From: Boswellia sacra
Taxonomy: Eukaryota > Streptophyta > Magnoliopsida > Sapindales > Burseraceae
DNA length: 64,000 nt
NCBI GenBank assembly: GCA_013180625.2
Contig: SNVD02015884.1
Location: 186,001 to 250,000 of the forward strand
Direction of reading: 5' to 3'
Shown here: positions 48,479 through 60,420 of the stretch, piece after piece
Layout: each line of letters starts with the position of its first letter
Position numbering within the stretch: position 1 is the stretch's first letter
Translations under genes and position numbers: made by a program
The notes under the pieces: model-generated
The model's input: only the letters and a program-made list of their open reading frames with translations
What the model was told of the DNA's origin: nothing
The model's database searches: none

Positions 48479-50041
48479 ATGTTTTCAACTGTAATAGCAA
48501 CAACCCCACCACCAAGTTTTTACCGTCCAAGAGCGAAACTTTCCCTTCGCTGTTCATCATCTTTATCATTCTCAGCAACCTCTTTCGATTTGAAGACTTA
48601 CTGGACCAAGCTTATAGCAGAGATTAACCAGAACTTGAACCAAGCAATCCCGGTTAAGTACCCAGAACGGATCTATGAAGCCATGCGTTATTCTGTCCTG
48701 GCTGACGGCGCCAAGCGGGCTCCACCCGTCATGTGTGTTGCCGCTTGTGAGCTTTTAGGTGGTAATCGCCTTGCTGCATTTCCCACTGCCTGTGCTCTTG
48801 AAATGGTTTGCTTTTCTTTACCCTCTTTTTCTTTTGTTGCCATAAAGTTAAAGAATTGGATTGATTTGGAGGTTGATATTGTTTGTGCTTGTGTTTGTGA
48901 TTTTTATGCTTTGATTGTGGCAATTCGCTTCATTTTGCATAAAATTAATGCTTTTGTTCACAAAAGAGATTCTAAAATAGCGATTTGAACAGGTTAACGC
49001 ATTTCAAATAAAGACTTGAAATTTATTATCATATAGGGAGTGCTATGTTTCTCATGCTTGCTGAACATTTTTTAATAAGTTTTGTGTCCTCAGAATGAGG
49101 ATAAAGTATCTACTCATGATGTGCGGAACTTCTTTTTTTTAATATGTATTTTGTCATCAATTTATTGATAAATAATTTGTGAAAATGGGATTTGGGATTT
49201 TTCATTTAATTCCAGTATCAATCACCAATCCCATGTGGCCAAAGGAAGTTGTTTGCAAATTACATGTTAATTGAGAAACATAGTGTTTCCATTGAGTTGG
49301 TTCCTCAGATCACAAGTTTTGCAAAATCAAACAATTTTGTATTACTAGCACTTTCATCATTTTTTTTTCGGGGGTTAACAGGTTCATGCTGCTTCGTTGA
49401 TTCATGATGATCTCCCTTGCATGGACGATGACCCCTCACGCCGAGGCCAGCCCTCAAATCACACAATTTATGGTGTTGACATGGCCATCCTTGCAGGGGA
49501 TGCACTCTTCCCCCTTGGTTTTGAGCACATTGTGTACCAGACACCTTCTGACCTCGTTCCTGAACCCAGAATCCTTCGTGTGATTGCTGAGATTGCCCGT
49601 GCTGTGGGGTCAACTGGAATGGCTGCTGGGCAGTTCCTTGACCTGGAGGGTGGGCCTAACTGCGTTGAATTTGTTCAAGAGAAAAAATTTGGTGAAATGG
49701 GTGAGTGCTCTGCAGTGTGTGGAGGATTGTTGGCTGGTGCAGGGGATGAAGACATTCAGAGATTGCGGAGGTATGGAAGAGCGGTTGGTGTACTGTATCA
49801 AGTGGTTGATGATTTGTTAGAAGCAAAAACACAGAGTGAGGAAGATGTAGAGAAGAAGAAAAAGAAGGGGAAAAGTTATGTGGCGGTCTATGGAGTTGAC
49901 AGGGCTATGGACTTGGCTAAGGAACTTAGAGCAAAGGCTGAGAAAGAGTTGGATGGATTTGAGAAATATGGTGAGAAAGTGGTACCGCTTTATAGCTTTG
50001 TCGATTATGCAGCTGATAGAGGATTTTCTGTTGATTATTAA
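48479..50041 (+). CDS. GGR: Heterodimeric GGPP synthase small subunit (GGR/SSU type), plastid
   Basis: Exons are 48479-48805 (109 codons) and 49382-50041 (219 codons plus TAA), a phase-0 intron of 576 bp, 328 residues. This polyprenyl-synthase family member binds catalytic GGPP synthase in plastids and steers it towards GPP or higher GGPP output. Residues 1-36 look like a transit peptide. The two CxxxC motifs that define the small subunit are present: CVAAC (about 85-89) and CSAVC (about 211-215). The first Asp-rich motif DDLPCMD survives. The second, DDxxD in active enzymes, is DDLLE, and GGKRVRP of active enzymes is GAKRAPP. A catalytically weak regulatory subunit is therefore expected (inference). 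A Lys-rich loop (EKKKKKGK) lies near the C-terminus. Confidence 0.88.
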
Positions 50042-51414
50042 AGTTGGTGTTTCCCTTTGTGCGTTGTGCTGCTGAAGAAGGACAAGTTCATGAAGGATCT
50101 TCAGCGACACTAATCGAAGTGATATTTCAGTGGTTTATATACAGTACAGATTTCGATTGATAAACGAAAACTGGCTCATAAAGAGTTGTTTTCATTGAAG
50201 GTGGAGGCCTTAAAGTTTGTTATTTGTACCGAGTTATGTTTATGTTTTGATGCCGTTCCTTCTAAAATGTAATTAGGTTCTTTCACTTAAAAGAGTTGTT
50301 AATGAAAAAATCAACATTTTGTATGCCGGACAGTGATGAGGTTTTTGAGATATTGAACAAGAGCAAGCATTTAAAGATCCCTTTGTTCTTGCCTCCTGAT
50401 AGGTATGTTCATTTAGGCCTCTATCATTATGTCAGTGAAAATTGTTGTAATTTTTCTTTCTTTCTCATTTCTTTTGTTTAGTGCTAGCTTTTTGTTTCAT
50501 GAAAAGACAAACTGGGTTGGTAACTATTTCTTGAGGTCTCCTTTGTATCTCCACATGATACTTGCCTTCCTAGCCTGTGACTACCGAACAGCCCAAGTTT
50601 TGGTTGAATGTTCAAAATTTCAAATGATGATCATGCTTGGTTGAAATGGAATGCATATCTATTAAAACGTTTTTTTTAGTGCCATTTGTGCCTATTATTC
50701 TTATAACCGTGTAGAAAACAAAGAGAAATTGAAAGGGATTGATTTGGTAGAAAGCAAGCAAACATGGTTTATATTATTTTAATATCTTTATTTGTGATTG
50801 GTGCAATGGTGTTCCTGATACTTCTCTTACTTCCCTTCTAATCACTTCACACTGTTTTTGCCTTGCAACACCAACATGTTTGCACACTTTTGACTAAAAA
50901 GATTGCAAATACATTAAAGATTTGATAAGAAACGTTTTCATTAGGTAAGTGAATATTATATCATTTATTAATTGGGTCCAGTTCTGTTAAATGGTGATTA
51001 TGGCTTATAATAATATCTTCATTTATTTATTATTAATTTAGATTCTCTTATCATGTGTGGTATGACGATGAGATGATAAAGACCTAAAAATAGTAGGTAT
51101 TTTCTTACCATTCTAGTAAGTCAGAACTTATTTATTATGAAGACAACATTTCTGAAAATAAAAAGTTAACATTAAATTTTTTACTATTTTTAATATTACA
51201 CATATTAAAATCAACTATGAAGTTAGTTATATAGATATCATTGCATATTTTTCATAGGACAATGTATTCTTAATTGATATAAAATATCAAAAACGTGTAT
51301 CATGACAAATGTACATTTGACATAACAAAAATTGAAAATTCTTTTTGAAATGACAACTAACCGAAATATGTTTTTTAGTTTCATTCTTTTATTATACCTA
51401 CTCTATAACTTTAT
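50042..51414. other. GGR 3' flank and AT-rich spacer
   Basis: 50042-50290 is probably the GGR 3' UTR. No supported gene follows; the short frames at 50296-50644 have no recognisable domain. Confidence 0.45.
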
Positions 51415-51625
51415 TAACAATAATGCTAAACTTACAACCTACATATAACCCAAACTTTACAAATCTAATTTAGCGGTTCAGATGATAAAAATTCACATCA
51501 GAGGAAGAAATAAAAAATAATAATAGAAGTAATATTTTCAATGCGATTTTGTTACGTAGATTGTTACATTAGATTGTAGATTCTAAGTTGTAAATGGGTT
51601 GTAAGTCGAACATATCTACCTTACT
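51415..51625. repeat. MITE, family A
   Basis: The left arm TAATGCTAAACTTACAACCT and the right arm TTAGATTGTAGATTCTAAGT with GGTTGTAAGTC form an imperfect hairpin of the family also at 2951 and 62893. Confidence 0.6.
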
Positions 51626-51829
51626 AAACGAATAATTCTAGATGTACAACCAACTTATATAATATGAGTTGGTATAAAGTTATTGAATAAACAAGTTCTA
51701 CTCTATTTATTAAAAGATCTCTGATTTTTTTTAAATTTTACTAATCTCTTGAATTTCTGCCACACTCAGATCATATGGATTTTGTTGTTTAAGTAGTTCA
51801 TATACGTAGAACTACCTGTATCAATACAT

Positions 51830-51922
51830 ATTGGGCTCAAAAAAGTGCCCAGCGGGCCTCTTGAGGTGTCCAGCCCATGAAAATGGGCCTGCCCAACCCA
51901 ACCACAACTGGATGGGCCCATT
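51830..51922. promoter_or_regulatory. Cluster of site II (TGGGCY) elements before FBL10
   Basis: TTGGGCTC near 51831, AGCCCATG near 51873, ATGGGCCTG near 51882 and the palindrome ATGGGCCCAT near 51912, 170-265 bp before the start codon. Such sites bind TCP factors and are common in promoters of housekeeping and growth genes. No strong TATA box lies nearer the gene. Confidence 0.5.
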
Positions 51923-52094
51923 ACATCACGAAATTCGAGGAAGTTAAAAGTACATCGATTGCTAGATTAACCGAATGACAACAAAAGATTGAGCGTGACG
52001 GAATGCAGTCTTCTCTATCTTCAAGCAATCACAAATAATTGTTGCATTTACAGATCGAGTGGACTTCAGGAAGAGGAAAAGAATTAGAGAGAAG

Positions 52095-55000
52095 ATGGTT
52101 ATGAATGAAAGTGGCAGCAGCAGCAACACCAAGAGCGTGGAACAGCTGCTGCCTGAGGCTGTGTTATGTACCATCTTGACCAAGCTAGACGTTCCTTCCA
52201 TCTGCTCCTGTGCTGCCACGTCCGCCACCTTCAAGCACTGTGCTTCCCAGATCCTCTTTTACCTTTCCTCCTTTCATCTCCCTGTAAGTTGGCTGCTTTG
52301 TTCACTTCTGGGTTAATACTGAAGAAAATAATAAAAAAAATTGAGTCTTGAATAATTGTTCTTTTTTTTTAATTTGTTAATTTTTGTTCTTTGTTATGAA
52401 AATTGGGAATTTTGTAATGGGTCTGAATTTTGGCTGAGTTTTTCACTTCTGGGTTAATATTAAAAAAAATTGAGTGTTTGAATGATTGTTCTGTAGATTT
52501 TTTTTTAAGGTTTGTTCCTTGTAGTTTTTTTCTTTTAGAGAAATGAAAAATGGGAAATTTGTTATGAGTTTGAATCTTTTTGTGGGTTGGTTTATGTTGT
52601 AGGATATTGCGTTACCAAGGGAATTTATCAGGCCTCTGTTGCCACCAAATCCATGCCTGAGAAGCCTAAAAGTTGATTGTGGAAAGCTTGATGATTCAGC
52701 CATTGAGCTTCTGCTTCGGCCTTCGCTGAACGAGCTCTGCCTGTACAACTGTGCGGATTTTAGTGGGAAATTGCTTTCTGAAATTGGAGGGAAATGCAAG
52801 GATCTGAGGTATATTCGCTACCTGTGTATGTTTTGCTCTTACAAAGCTGTTTAAATGATGTACCCATGAGGATATATTATTTTCGTGTGTGTTTATGTTT
52901 TATATTATGATGCTGTTAGGGGATTCTAATCATTCTATGGCACATTTCCTTCAGGTCTCTGTATTTGGGAGCAGTTGCTGAGAAAAGGGTTTGGTCTATT
53001 CATGTTCATGACTTGGAGGAGTTGCTCAGTGGTTGCAATCAGTTGGAAGTAAGGCTTAGTTTTCAAACAAATAATAAAAGCGTGAATGAGAAATATAGAG
53101 GGAAATGTTTGACTTGGTATTGTACATAGATACATCTCTCAGGCAATTTCCTGCAGTTTAGTCGTGGACTTCTTATATCCTGGTTTAATACATCTCAGCT
53201 CTAAAAGGAAGCAGATTTTCCTGCAATATAAATAAATTATCATGTTTACTGAGTTTTTCTAATTAATACCTTTGAACTGATCATCATGTAGTCGTGGGCC
53301 TCATACTAAAAGTAAAAGCCTCTAATTTACTTGGTGGCTTTTACGTGATAACTGGAATGATGTCACATTTATAGCATTTGAATGAGAGTGGTGATGAAAT
53401 TTACTGCCATTACATAGATTTTTAACTCCATCATTGAAGATTGCATGTCATGTCTCATATGTTAGCATTGGTGATCTGGTATTGGTGATCAGATTTTCAA
53501 GAGTTGGATGGACTGTTTGGTCAGTTTACTCTTTGCCCATTGATCAATTGAGGGATAGGTCATAGGTCAATGCATATTAGCTAATTTGTAAAAAGTCAAC
53601 ATTCAGAAGTTTCTGTAGAACCTTTGATGTTGATGTTTTCTATTTCCTTTGGTCTTACATTTTGTACGTATGTTTTCTTTGAAATTTTGGAAATATCCAC
53701 TACACATCATCTGATATTTATGTTGATTGCTTATGTAGGAATTGATACTAATGTTTGACATCTCACTATTTCTTCGTCATAATTTTCCTCGAGTTTGGGC
53801 TTTAGCTACAGAAAAACTTACTTCTCTTGAGATTGGCTTCATATCTTCTGTTATGGTGACTGAATTGCTGAGCCCAAATTCGGGAATCCATCAATCAGCA
53901 AATAATATTCAGCCATCTGTGCTGCCAAACATTCAGAAATTATGCCTATCTGTGGACTATATTTCTGATACTATGGTTGGTACAATATCGAAGGGTCTTA
54001 CCTCCTTAACACATTTGGATCTTCGGGATGCTCCCCGTATAGAGCCGAGAATTTCACTTGACCTCACCAACACTGGCCTTCAACAGATTAATCAGCATGG
54101 GAAACTGAAACACCTTTCCCTCATCCGGAGCCAGGAATACCTGATTACCTATTTTAAACAAGTTAATGATCTTGGCTTCCTCTTAATGGCTGATAAATGT
54201 GCCGGTATGGAAAGCATTTATCTTGGTGGCTTTTGTCGTGTTACAGATACTGGCTACAAGACATTATTGCATTCTTGCTCTAACTTATACAAGCTTAGGG
54301 TATCTCATGGGACGCAGTTAACTGATCTGGTCTTCCATGACATCTCTGCTACTTCCCTTTCTTTAACGCATGTTAGCTTGAGATGGTGTAATCTTGTAAC
54401 CAACAATGCGATAACAAATTTGTCGTCCAACACAGCTCTTAACACCCTTGACTTGAGAGATTGCAAAAACCTTGGAGATGAAGCTCTTCGAGCAATCAGC
54501 TCCCTTCCTCAATTGAGAAATTTATTGTTGGATGGATCTGATATTAGTGATGTCGGTGCGTCACATTTAAGACCTGGAGTCATAGGTTCATTAGTTTCAC
54601 TGTCTGTTAGAGGGTGCAAGAGACTTACAGACAAATTCATCTCTGCTCTTTTTGATGGCTCTTCTAAACTGCAGTTGCAAGAGTTGGACCTGTCGAATCT
54701 TCCCAACCTCTCTGATAATGGAATTCTGGCACTGGCAAAAAGTCGCGTACCAATTTCTGAACTCCGAATGCGACAATGTCCACAAATAGGTGACACCTCA
54801 ATCGTGGCTTTAGCCTCAATGCAAGTTGATGAAGACAGATGGTACGGTAGTAACTTGAGGTTGTTGGACCTTTTCAACTGTGGTGGCATTACACAACTTT
54901 CATTCCGGTGGTTAAAGAAACCTTACTTCCCAAGGTTGAGAATGTTGGGAGTTACTGGGAGTGTAAATAGAGATATTGTGGATGATTTAGCTAGAAATAG

Positions 55001-55169
55001 GCCATTTTTGCATGTGGCACGGCATGGTGAGGAGCTGGGGGTTGACCATTGGGAAAGCACCGATGGTTTGTACATGCATGACTATGACGATGTGGATGAA
55101 CTTGAACGGTGGCTTCTAGAAGAACAAGGTGGCAATGATGAAGAGATGGTCGATTGGATATGGCAGTGA
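52095..55169 (+). CDS. FBL10: F-box/LRR protein, FBL10-like, four exons
   Basis: Exons are 52095-52283, 52603-52808, 52955-53048 and 53739-55169, all with GT-AG borders and joining in frame, giving 639 residues, near the length of Arabidopsis FBL10. The start is the first in-frame ATG, at 52095. Such proteins are substrate receptors of SCF ubiquitin ligases: the F-box binds SKP1/ASK and the LRRs bind the target, which is unknown here. The F-box spans about residues 15-52 (VEQLLPEAVLCTILTKLDVPSICSC). Leucine-rich repeats of the CC type follow from about 75 to 580, e.g. LTHVSLRWCNLVTNNAITNL, LNTLDLRDCKNLGDEALRAI and LVSLSVRGCKRLTDKFISAL. The C-terminal tail is acidic (DYDDVDELERWLLEEQGG) and ends in WIWQ. 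A diverged second copy of this tail sequence lies beyond the stop. The assignment to FBL10 is by overall layout and remembered similarity. Confidence 0.87.
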
Positions 55170-55268
55170 TGATTCCTTCATGCATGACGATGGCAATGTG
55201 GATGAACATAAACAGTGGCTACTAGAAGAGCAATATGGCGACCATCAAGAGATGGGGGATGTCGAATG
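55070..55268 (+). repeat. Tandem duplication of the FBL10 C-terminal coding segment
   Basis: 55070-55163 (encoding MHDYDDVDELERWLLEEQ...) is followed, 106 bp later, by a diverged copy at 55176-55268 that would encode MHDDGNVDEHKQWLLEEQ... in a frame shifted by one. The stop at 55167-55169 separates them, so the second copy lies in the 3' UTR unless a frameshift or a sequence error joins them. Confidence 0.75.
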
Positions 55269-55332
55269 GATGGAGTCAGATACCAAGATGTGGTTTCACT
55301 TTGTATATATGTATGTGTTTTTAACTTGTTGA

Positions 55333-57491
55333 CTTGTGTGTGCAGAAATTGTAAGTTTAAACCTGTGGCTATGATTTAGAAACTTTGGATTTGCTTTCTT
55401 ACATAAAATCTGGTCCAACCTTGTTATGGTTTTGGACCACGCTGTTCATAGCGTTTCTTTTCTGATTTGTGCTAAATAAGTTGTATTTATAGATTAAACT
55501 CTCCTGGAGCTTGATCAATATCCAGAGCTGCACTGATTACCGGGTGAATTCAGATATCTAGAGAATTCCTTTTTTCCTCCCATGCTAGAAGTTTAGATTG
55601 AATTTCCTAGCAACCAAAAAGCCACAACCTGTGACCCATCTATCGTTGGCCTCAATGGTAGAACCAGTGGGGCCTTGAGAGGACTTGAAATCTGCTTTAT
55701 CTCCAACTTTAGCCAATACAATACAATGCTGTATGAATCTGACAGCATCCAATTTTTCCGAAGCACCATTTTATCTTCCTATTTTCTTGTTGCCAATGTG
55801 AAATTTATTCTTCCTGTAATCTGACCGCTATTGAAAACTTGATGTCCCATCTCACAAATTGCATATTCAAGAGTTTTTATCATGTCAATGAAGGAGCTAG
55901 GAGCAGACAAGGTCTAGTGGGTAAAGATCCCGGGTAAATTATCATTATTCTTGTGAGAATGTGGTGAATTGAAGCTGAACAACTCACAAGTTGCATATAA
56001 TTTCTGGCGATCCTCGGTTCCTGGTGGTGGCTGCCGCTGTCCCACTAACTTATGTTTGATAACGCTTCTTGGCGACGCTCATCAGGGATTGCCATTTGAC
56101 TTTTAGCCCTGGGTGGACGGACGTGGCAACCATGGAAATGATGTTGTCTCTCTGCAAAAATAAATGAATAAATTATATATATATATATAAGAATATTAGA
56201 TTTACAACCTACGTATAATTCGTATAATTCAGACTCGATAATTTGATACGACACTAAAATCATCCGGTGGTTTCATGAGAGGTGATTATTACGGTTTGTT
56301 TTGTTTGATAACATATTATTCTTCGTAACTTTGTTAGTTTATATATATATATATATACACACACCACGTCAAGAAATTCTTCTGGGGTTTTTCCAGATTC
56401 GCAAGACAGATGCAATTAAATGAAAAAAATGCAATAAAGTGAGTTAAGTGAGAAAAACTCATTACAGAAGAGAGTGAAAGAGCCGCATTAATTTGTTTCG
56501 TGTTGGGAGAATAACAGAGTATAAGAAGAAGAAATGAGCAGGAAGAAAATATAAGGACATTATTGGAATTTTCTTAATAGTATTTTTGGGAAAATTATGA
56601 AAATAATATAAATTAGGGACGTATTTATTTGATAAGTGACTTAATTTGTGAAAATTTGTATACTATGACCATGTTGAATAATATCTAACGATTGTGCCGA
56701 ACAACATTGATGAGAGATGTGTCTAACAATATTTGACAAGTATTTAATAGCATCTGACACTCGACAGAGGGTCATAACATATAAATTTTTAAGGACATTG
56801 TCATTTTTATTATTCACTCTTAAATTTGGACTTTTTTTTTGAATTTTTTCTAGTATCTTAGTCAAAAAAATTATTTAAAATAGGTGTTCAAAGCATATTC
56901 TATGCGCAAATAACTTTATTCAATTAGATTATTGTTGAGCGAGATATGACCAGATTATATAGGCTACTTATAAATATTATTATAGGGGAAATCCCGAATC
57001 TGATTCCCTCGGGCTATTTATATAGTTGGCTATGATTTACATCATGAAAAGCTTAGTTGAACAGACCAGTAGATATACAACATCAGAGATTTATTTAACA
57101 AATCAAAACCCTCTCATTCTCAAAGCAAATTGACCTTTAGTTGCAACTATCAAAACGTTTACAAGAATGTAATTAAGACAAATTGAACATGTGTTTAACG
57201 CATCTAATCTCTGTGACATTATTGATATCATCAATATATGTGATTTTAAGTTATGATGAACATATAAGAAAATGACATGTTTTGAGATTTGTATAAAGAA
57301 ATATTAAAACTTGGTCCACTCTAATTATATAATGTCGATGCTTTCATGGGTAAATAATACCCCACGGACATAAAGATGGTGTTTGTACGAATATTCTGAG
57401 TTTTTATTTTCAGAATTTTAAAACAATATTCGGTTGATTTTAATTTTACTTATTTTGAACATGATATATGGGTAATACTGATTTAGATACA
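55333..57491. other. FBL10 3' flank and intergenic DNA
   Basis: No supported gene. 56183-56260 is half of a family A MITE (TTACAACCTACGTATAATTC). AT microsatellites lie at about 56177-56190 and 56340-56357. 55900-56130 is GC-richer, but nothing in it is recognised. Confidence 0.45.
56640..56835. repeat. Repeat family C, palindromic, first copy
   Basis: AAAATTTGTATACTATGACC on the left is mirrored by GGTCATAACATATAAATTTT on the right, with many ATATTTGACA/GTATTTAATA-like steps between. Related copies lie at 58735-58960 and 60995-61110. Confidence 0.5.
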
Positions 57492-57500
57492 TTGATAAAT

Positions 57501-57714
57501 GAGTAATGCTAATCTTACAAACTACTTATATAAACTCACACATACAAACTAACGTGACAGAATGTGATTTGATAAATAAATGCAGTGATTTGATAAATAT
57601 ATATTAATAATAAATGACATTAATTAATGTGAGTGATGTGGCGATCATATAGGAATGTCACATTAGTTTGTATGTGTGAGTTTGTATAAATAATTTGTAT
57701 GAGTAGTATTACTC
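57501..57714. mobile_element. 214-bp MULE-like MITE with perfect 9-bp target duplication
   Basis: The terminal inverted repeats are about 60 bp: GAGTAATGCTAATCTTACAA on the left and, inverted, GAGTAATACTACTCATACAA on the right. Both continue with AACTCACACATACAAACTAA. TTGATAAAT flanks both ends (57492-57500 and 57715-57723). Non-coding. The outer element at 62818-63204 is of the same family. Confidence 0.88.
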
Positions 57715-57723
57715 TTGATAAAT

Positions 57724-58734
57724 ATACGTTTTTAGAAAACAACTTTTTTTAAATGGAAACAAAAGAACCCTAAACATTTTCACAGAAGATATATAGATGA
57801 GTAGATGGAAGAAGATATAGAGATCATATGTCCACATTCAATGAATTCCAAATTTTCGTCCAAATTCATTGAACATGTATTCTTCATGATGCGTCGATAA
57901 TTAGCAAATAAACAAAGTCATAACATGCCAATGTGCCACTTCATCTAATAATAATAATAATAATAATAATGTTGCTAATTAACAACAATGTTATTCAAGT
58001 TTGTATCATAAGTGATACGACAGTTGATTTCTTAACAAAATAATACTATAATATTAAGTTGTATCTCAAGTTGTTATATCTTAAACCATCTAGACTTTCC
58101 TAAAGTAAATGATAATATAAATTAAGATATTTCATTTATAAAAAAAAAAACTACAATATATCTATTTGTTTCTTATATTGATTTTATTTTTATTCATAAA
58201 GCTAGACATATTTCAAACAAAAAAGAAATAAAGAGACGTAAATCATAAATATTATGACTTTGGAGCAATCATATCTTTTTATATAAATAAGCAGCTGAAA
58301 ATGTTTTTTTTTTTATCACAACGGAATTGAAAACATTTAAAATAAGTCTCTTTTGGTAGAATAAATTTACACATGGTTCATATGGATGAGCTAGCATGAA
58401 TTTTGACCTAAGAAATACTAGGATAAATTTTGATAAAGTCAACAATTCTAGATGTTTTTGTGTATATCAATATCATTAGAATATATATTTTTTTGGAAAA
58501 TAAAATGATAAATAAAAAAAATCTCGAATCATTTTATGATATGCATGGTTCACATGGGAATTTTCGGAAATCTCTATGTTTTGGTTTCGTTTCCTGCAAG
58601 CAAGGAGAAGACTTCCCCAAAGTGAAAGTTTCTTAGTTTTGTGGACTACTATTACCATTTATGCGTCTCAAAGTTTTCAAAAATTTACAAAAATACCCTT
58701 ATTTTACGAGAGTCTTAAAAATAACCTCTCCGCA
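57724..58734. other. AT-rich intergenic DNA
   Basis: A TAA/AAT microsatellite of about 24 bp lies at 57947-57970. No supported gene. Confidence 0.5.
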
Positions 58735-58960
58735 AAAAAATTTGAATGTTATAATCATGTTCTACATTCGACAGTATCTGACGAATGTGTCGAATAATAT
58801 CCGATAATGTTCGATGGATACATATGATAATATTCGATAGATGCATCTATTGGTGTCATATAGTGTCTAACATTTAATAAATAGTATTTGACAGTATTTG
58901 ATACTCGATAAAGAGTTATGATATATAAATTTTTAAATACAGAATAATTTTTAGAATCTG
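58735..58960. repeat. Repeat family C, second copy
   Basis: AATTTGAATGTTATAATCAT at the left and GAGTTATGATATATAAATTT at the right mirror each other. Between them steps such as TATCTGACGA, AATATCCGAT and GTATTTGATAC recur. Confidence 0.5.
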
Positions 58961-59754
58961 CGCTTAAAGTTAGAGCATTGTTGTAAGCTCTTCGGAAGTT
59001 TATCGAACAACTCTTCTCTAGCACACCTCCGCAACTACTCTCCACACTCCTCCAACAGGTGGGCAAGCTTCCTTGGAAATTTTGTGGCAACTTTTGAATT
59101 TATTTATTTTTTTAATTCACTCCCTCCATCTGCACCGTCCAACTCAGCATCTGACCCACCACTGCATGTATCCTATCCCCATTTGCTTCTAGTTCACGTT
59201 CCTGTGAATTTTTCTTCACCAGTTTCCAACGCTCTCATGCAAATTACGGCTTTGAACTTCCTTATTTCTTCTCTAATTTATTAAATAAACATCTCATCTT
59301 TGCATCTATTGTATTGTGTGGTATTAATAATTTATTTATTTATTATAATATTAACTTATTATTTTACATAATAAGATTTAAAATATTATAAATATTACAA
59401 ACAATTCTATTCTTGTTCTTATCTAAATTCTTCTTTTGTCATCTTACAATTTATTGAAATCTTGCCTCAAGCCTTTTGTACAAAAAATATAGAACAATAA
59501 GGTGTATAAATACTTTTATAGTAACAGGACACAGCTTTCAATCTAAAAATACTTAAATTTTATTTTTTCTACAAAAATTGTATTGCCAAATACCTTATAG
59601 AATGTTTTTATTCGAAAATATAATTTTTTTTAAATTTTAAGATTTATTCTTAAATTTCATAATAATTGTATTTCACCTAAAACTCGTTTGCTAATTAAAA
59701 AAAAAAATTCTAAGACTTTCAAGTCAGTTTAAGGCTTCATTTGTTATACAATAA

Positions 59755-59955
59755 CGATGACTTATAATATTCTTACAACATAAACATTATAATATGGCGT
59801 GACAACCTAAGTAACAAAATCCTATAAGAGATGTAACTTCTTTTATCTATTTTTATTTTTTTCTCTTCCAATGAATTTTTATCGTGAAAACGGTCACCTC
59901 ATGTTATAAATTTGTGTTGTATAAATATTATAATTATATAATATTTCTCTTTTGT
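59755..59955. repeat. MITE, family A-like
   Basis: GACTTATAATATTCTTACAAC... on the left and GGTCACCTCATGTTATAAAT... on the right flank the family core CAAAATCCTATAAGAGATGT, which is also found in the copy at 2951. Confidence 0.45.
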
Positions 59956-60239
59956 TATATAGATCCTAAAATTGTTGTATGATTAAGGATAATTAATTTG
60001 AAATACTAGAATTATTAATTTAAAATACTACCAACGTGCCCAATCTTTCCTGATTTAAAAAAAAAAACGTTTGGATAAGATTTGATACTATAAATCGCAG
60101 CATCTACCATATTAAACGTGACTTAAAAAACTTATTCTTACCGGCTATTCCAGCGGCGACCACTCGCCGCTTCGCTGGCAATGTTTATCTGGCCCTTCGT
60201 TAACTCCAAAAGCCACTTTGCCACCTCATCCAACGATAT

Positions 60240-60420
60240 CTTTCCACGTGCTTTCCACGTCATTCATTTTGGATTAGCTCCACTTCACTTCACCTCACCC
60301 CACCCCAAAGTTTATTCCTCTACGATCCGAATCCTCTGCCTGCAACCCTAGGTCAACTTCTTTCCCAAGCCTTCTCCGCCTGACACGTCAAGATACGATC
60401 ATCACCGTGTGATTATTTAA
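60240..60420. promoter_or_regulatory. GC-richer patch with several ACGT-core sites
   Basis: CCACGTGC at about 60245, CCACGTCA at about 60256, ACACGTCA at about 60382 and CACCGTGT at about 60403 fit G-box/ABRE-type bZIP sites. The nearest start codon is 3.4 kb away, so the link to a gene is unclear. No coding frame is seen in 60100-60600. Confidence 0.25.

Noticed and set aside
53710..53760. FBL10 as an independent gene starting in the last exon
   Set aside because: The frame begins with an acceptor (ATGTAG/GAATTG) and joins the upstream exons in frame; the F-box is encoded by the first exon.
55905..55945. Possible tRNA gene (GGTCTAGTGGGTAAAGATCCCG)
   Set aside because: No cloverleaf with proper acceptor and T arms could be folded around it.
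57946..57971. TAA repeats as a CRISPR-like or satellite array
   Set aside because: A simple 3-bp microsatellite of about 24 bp. No spacers and no array structure anywhere in the window.
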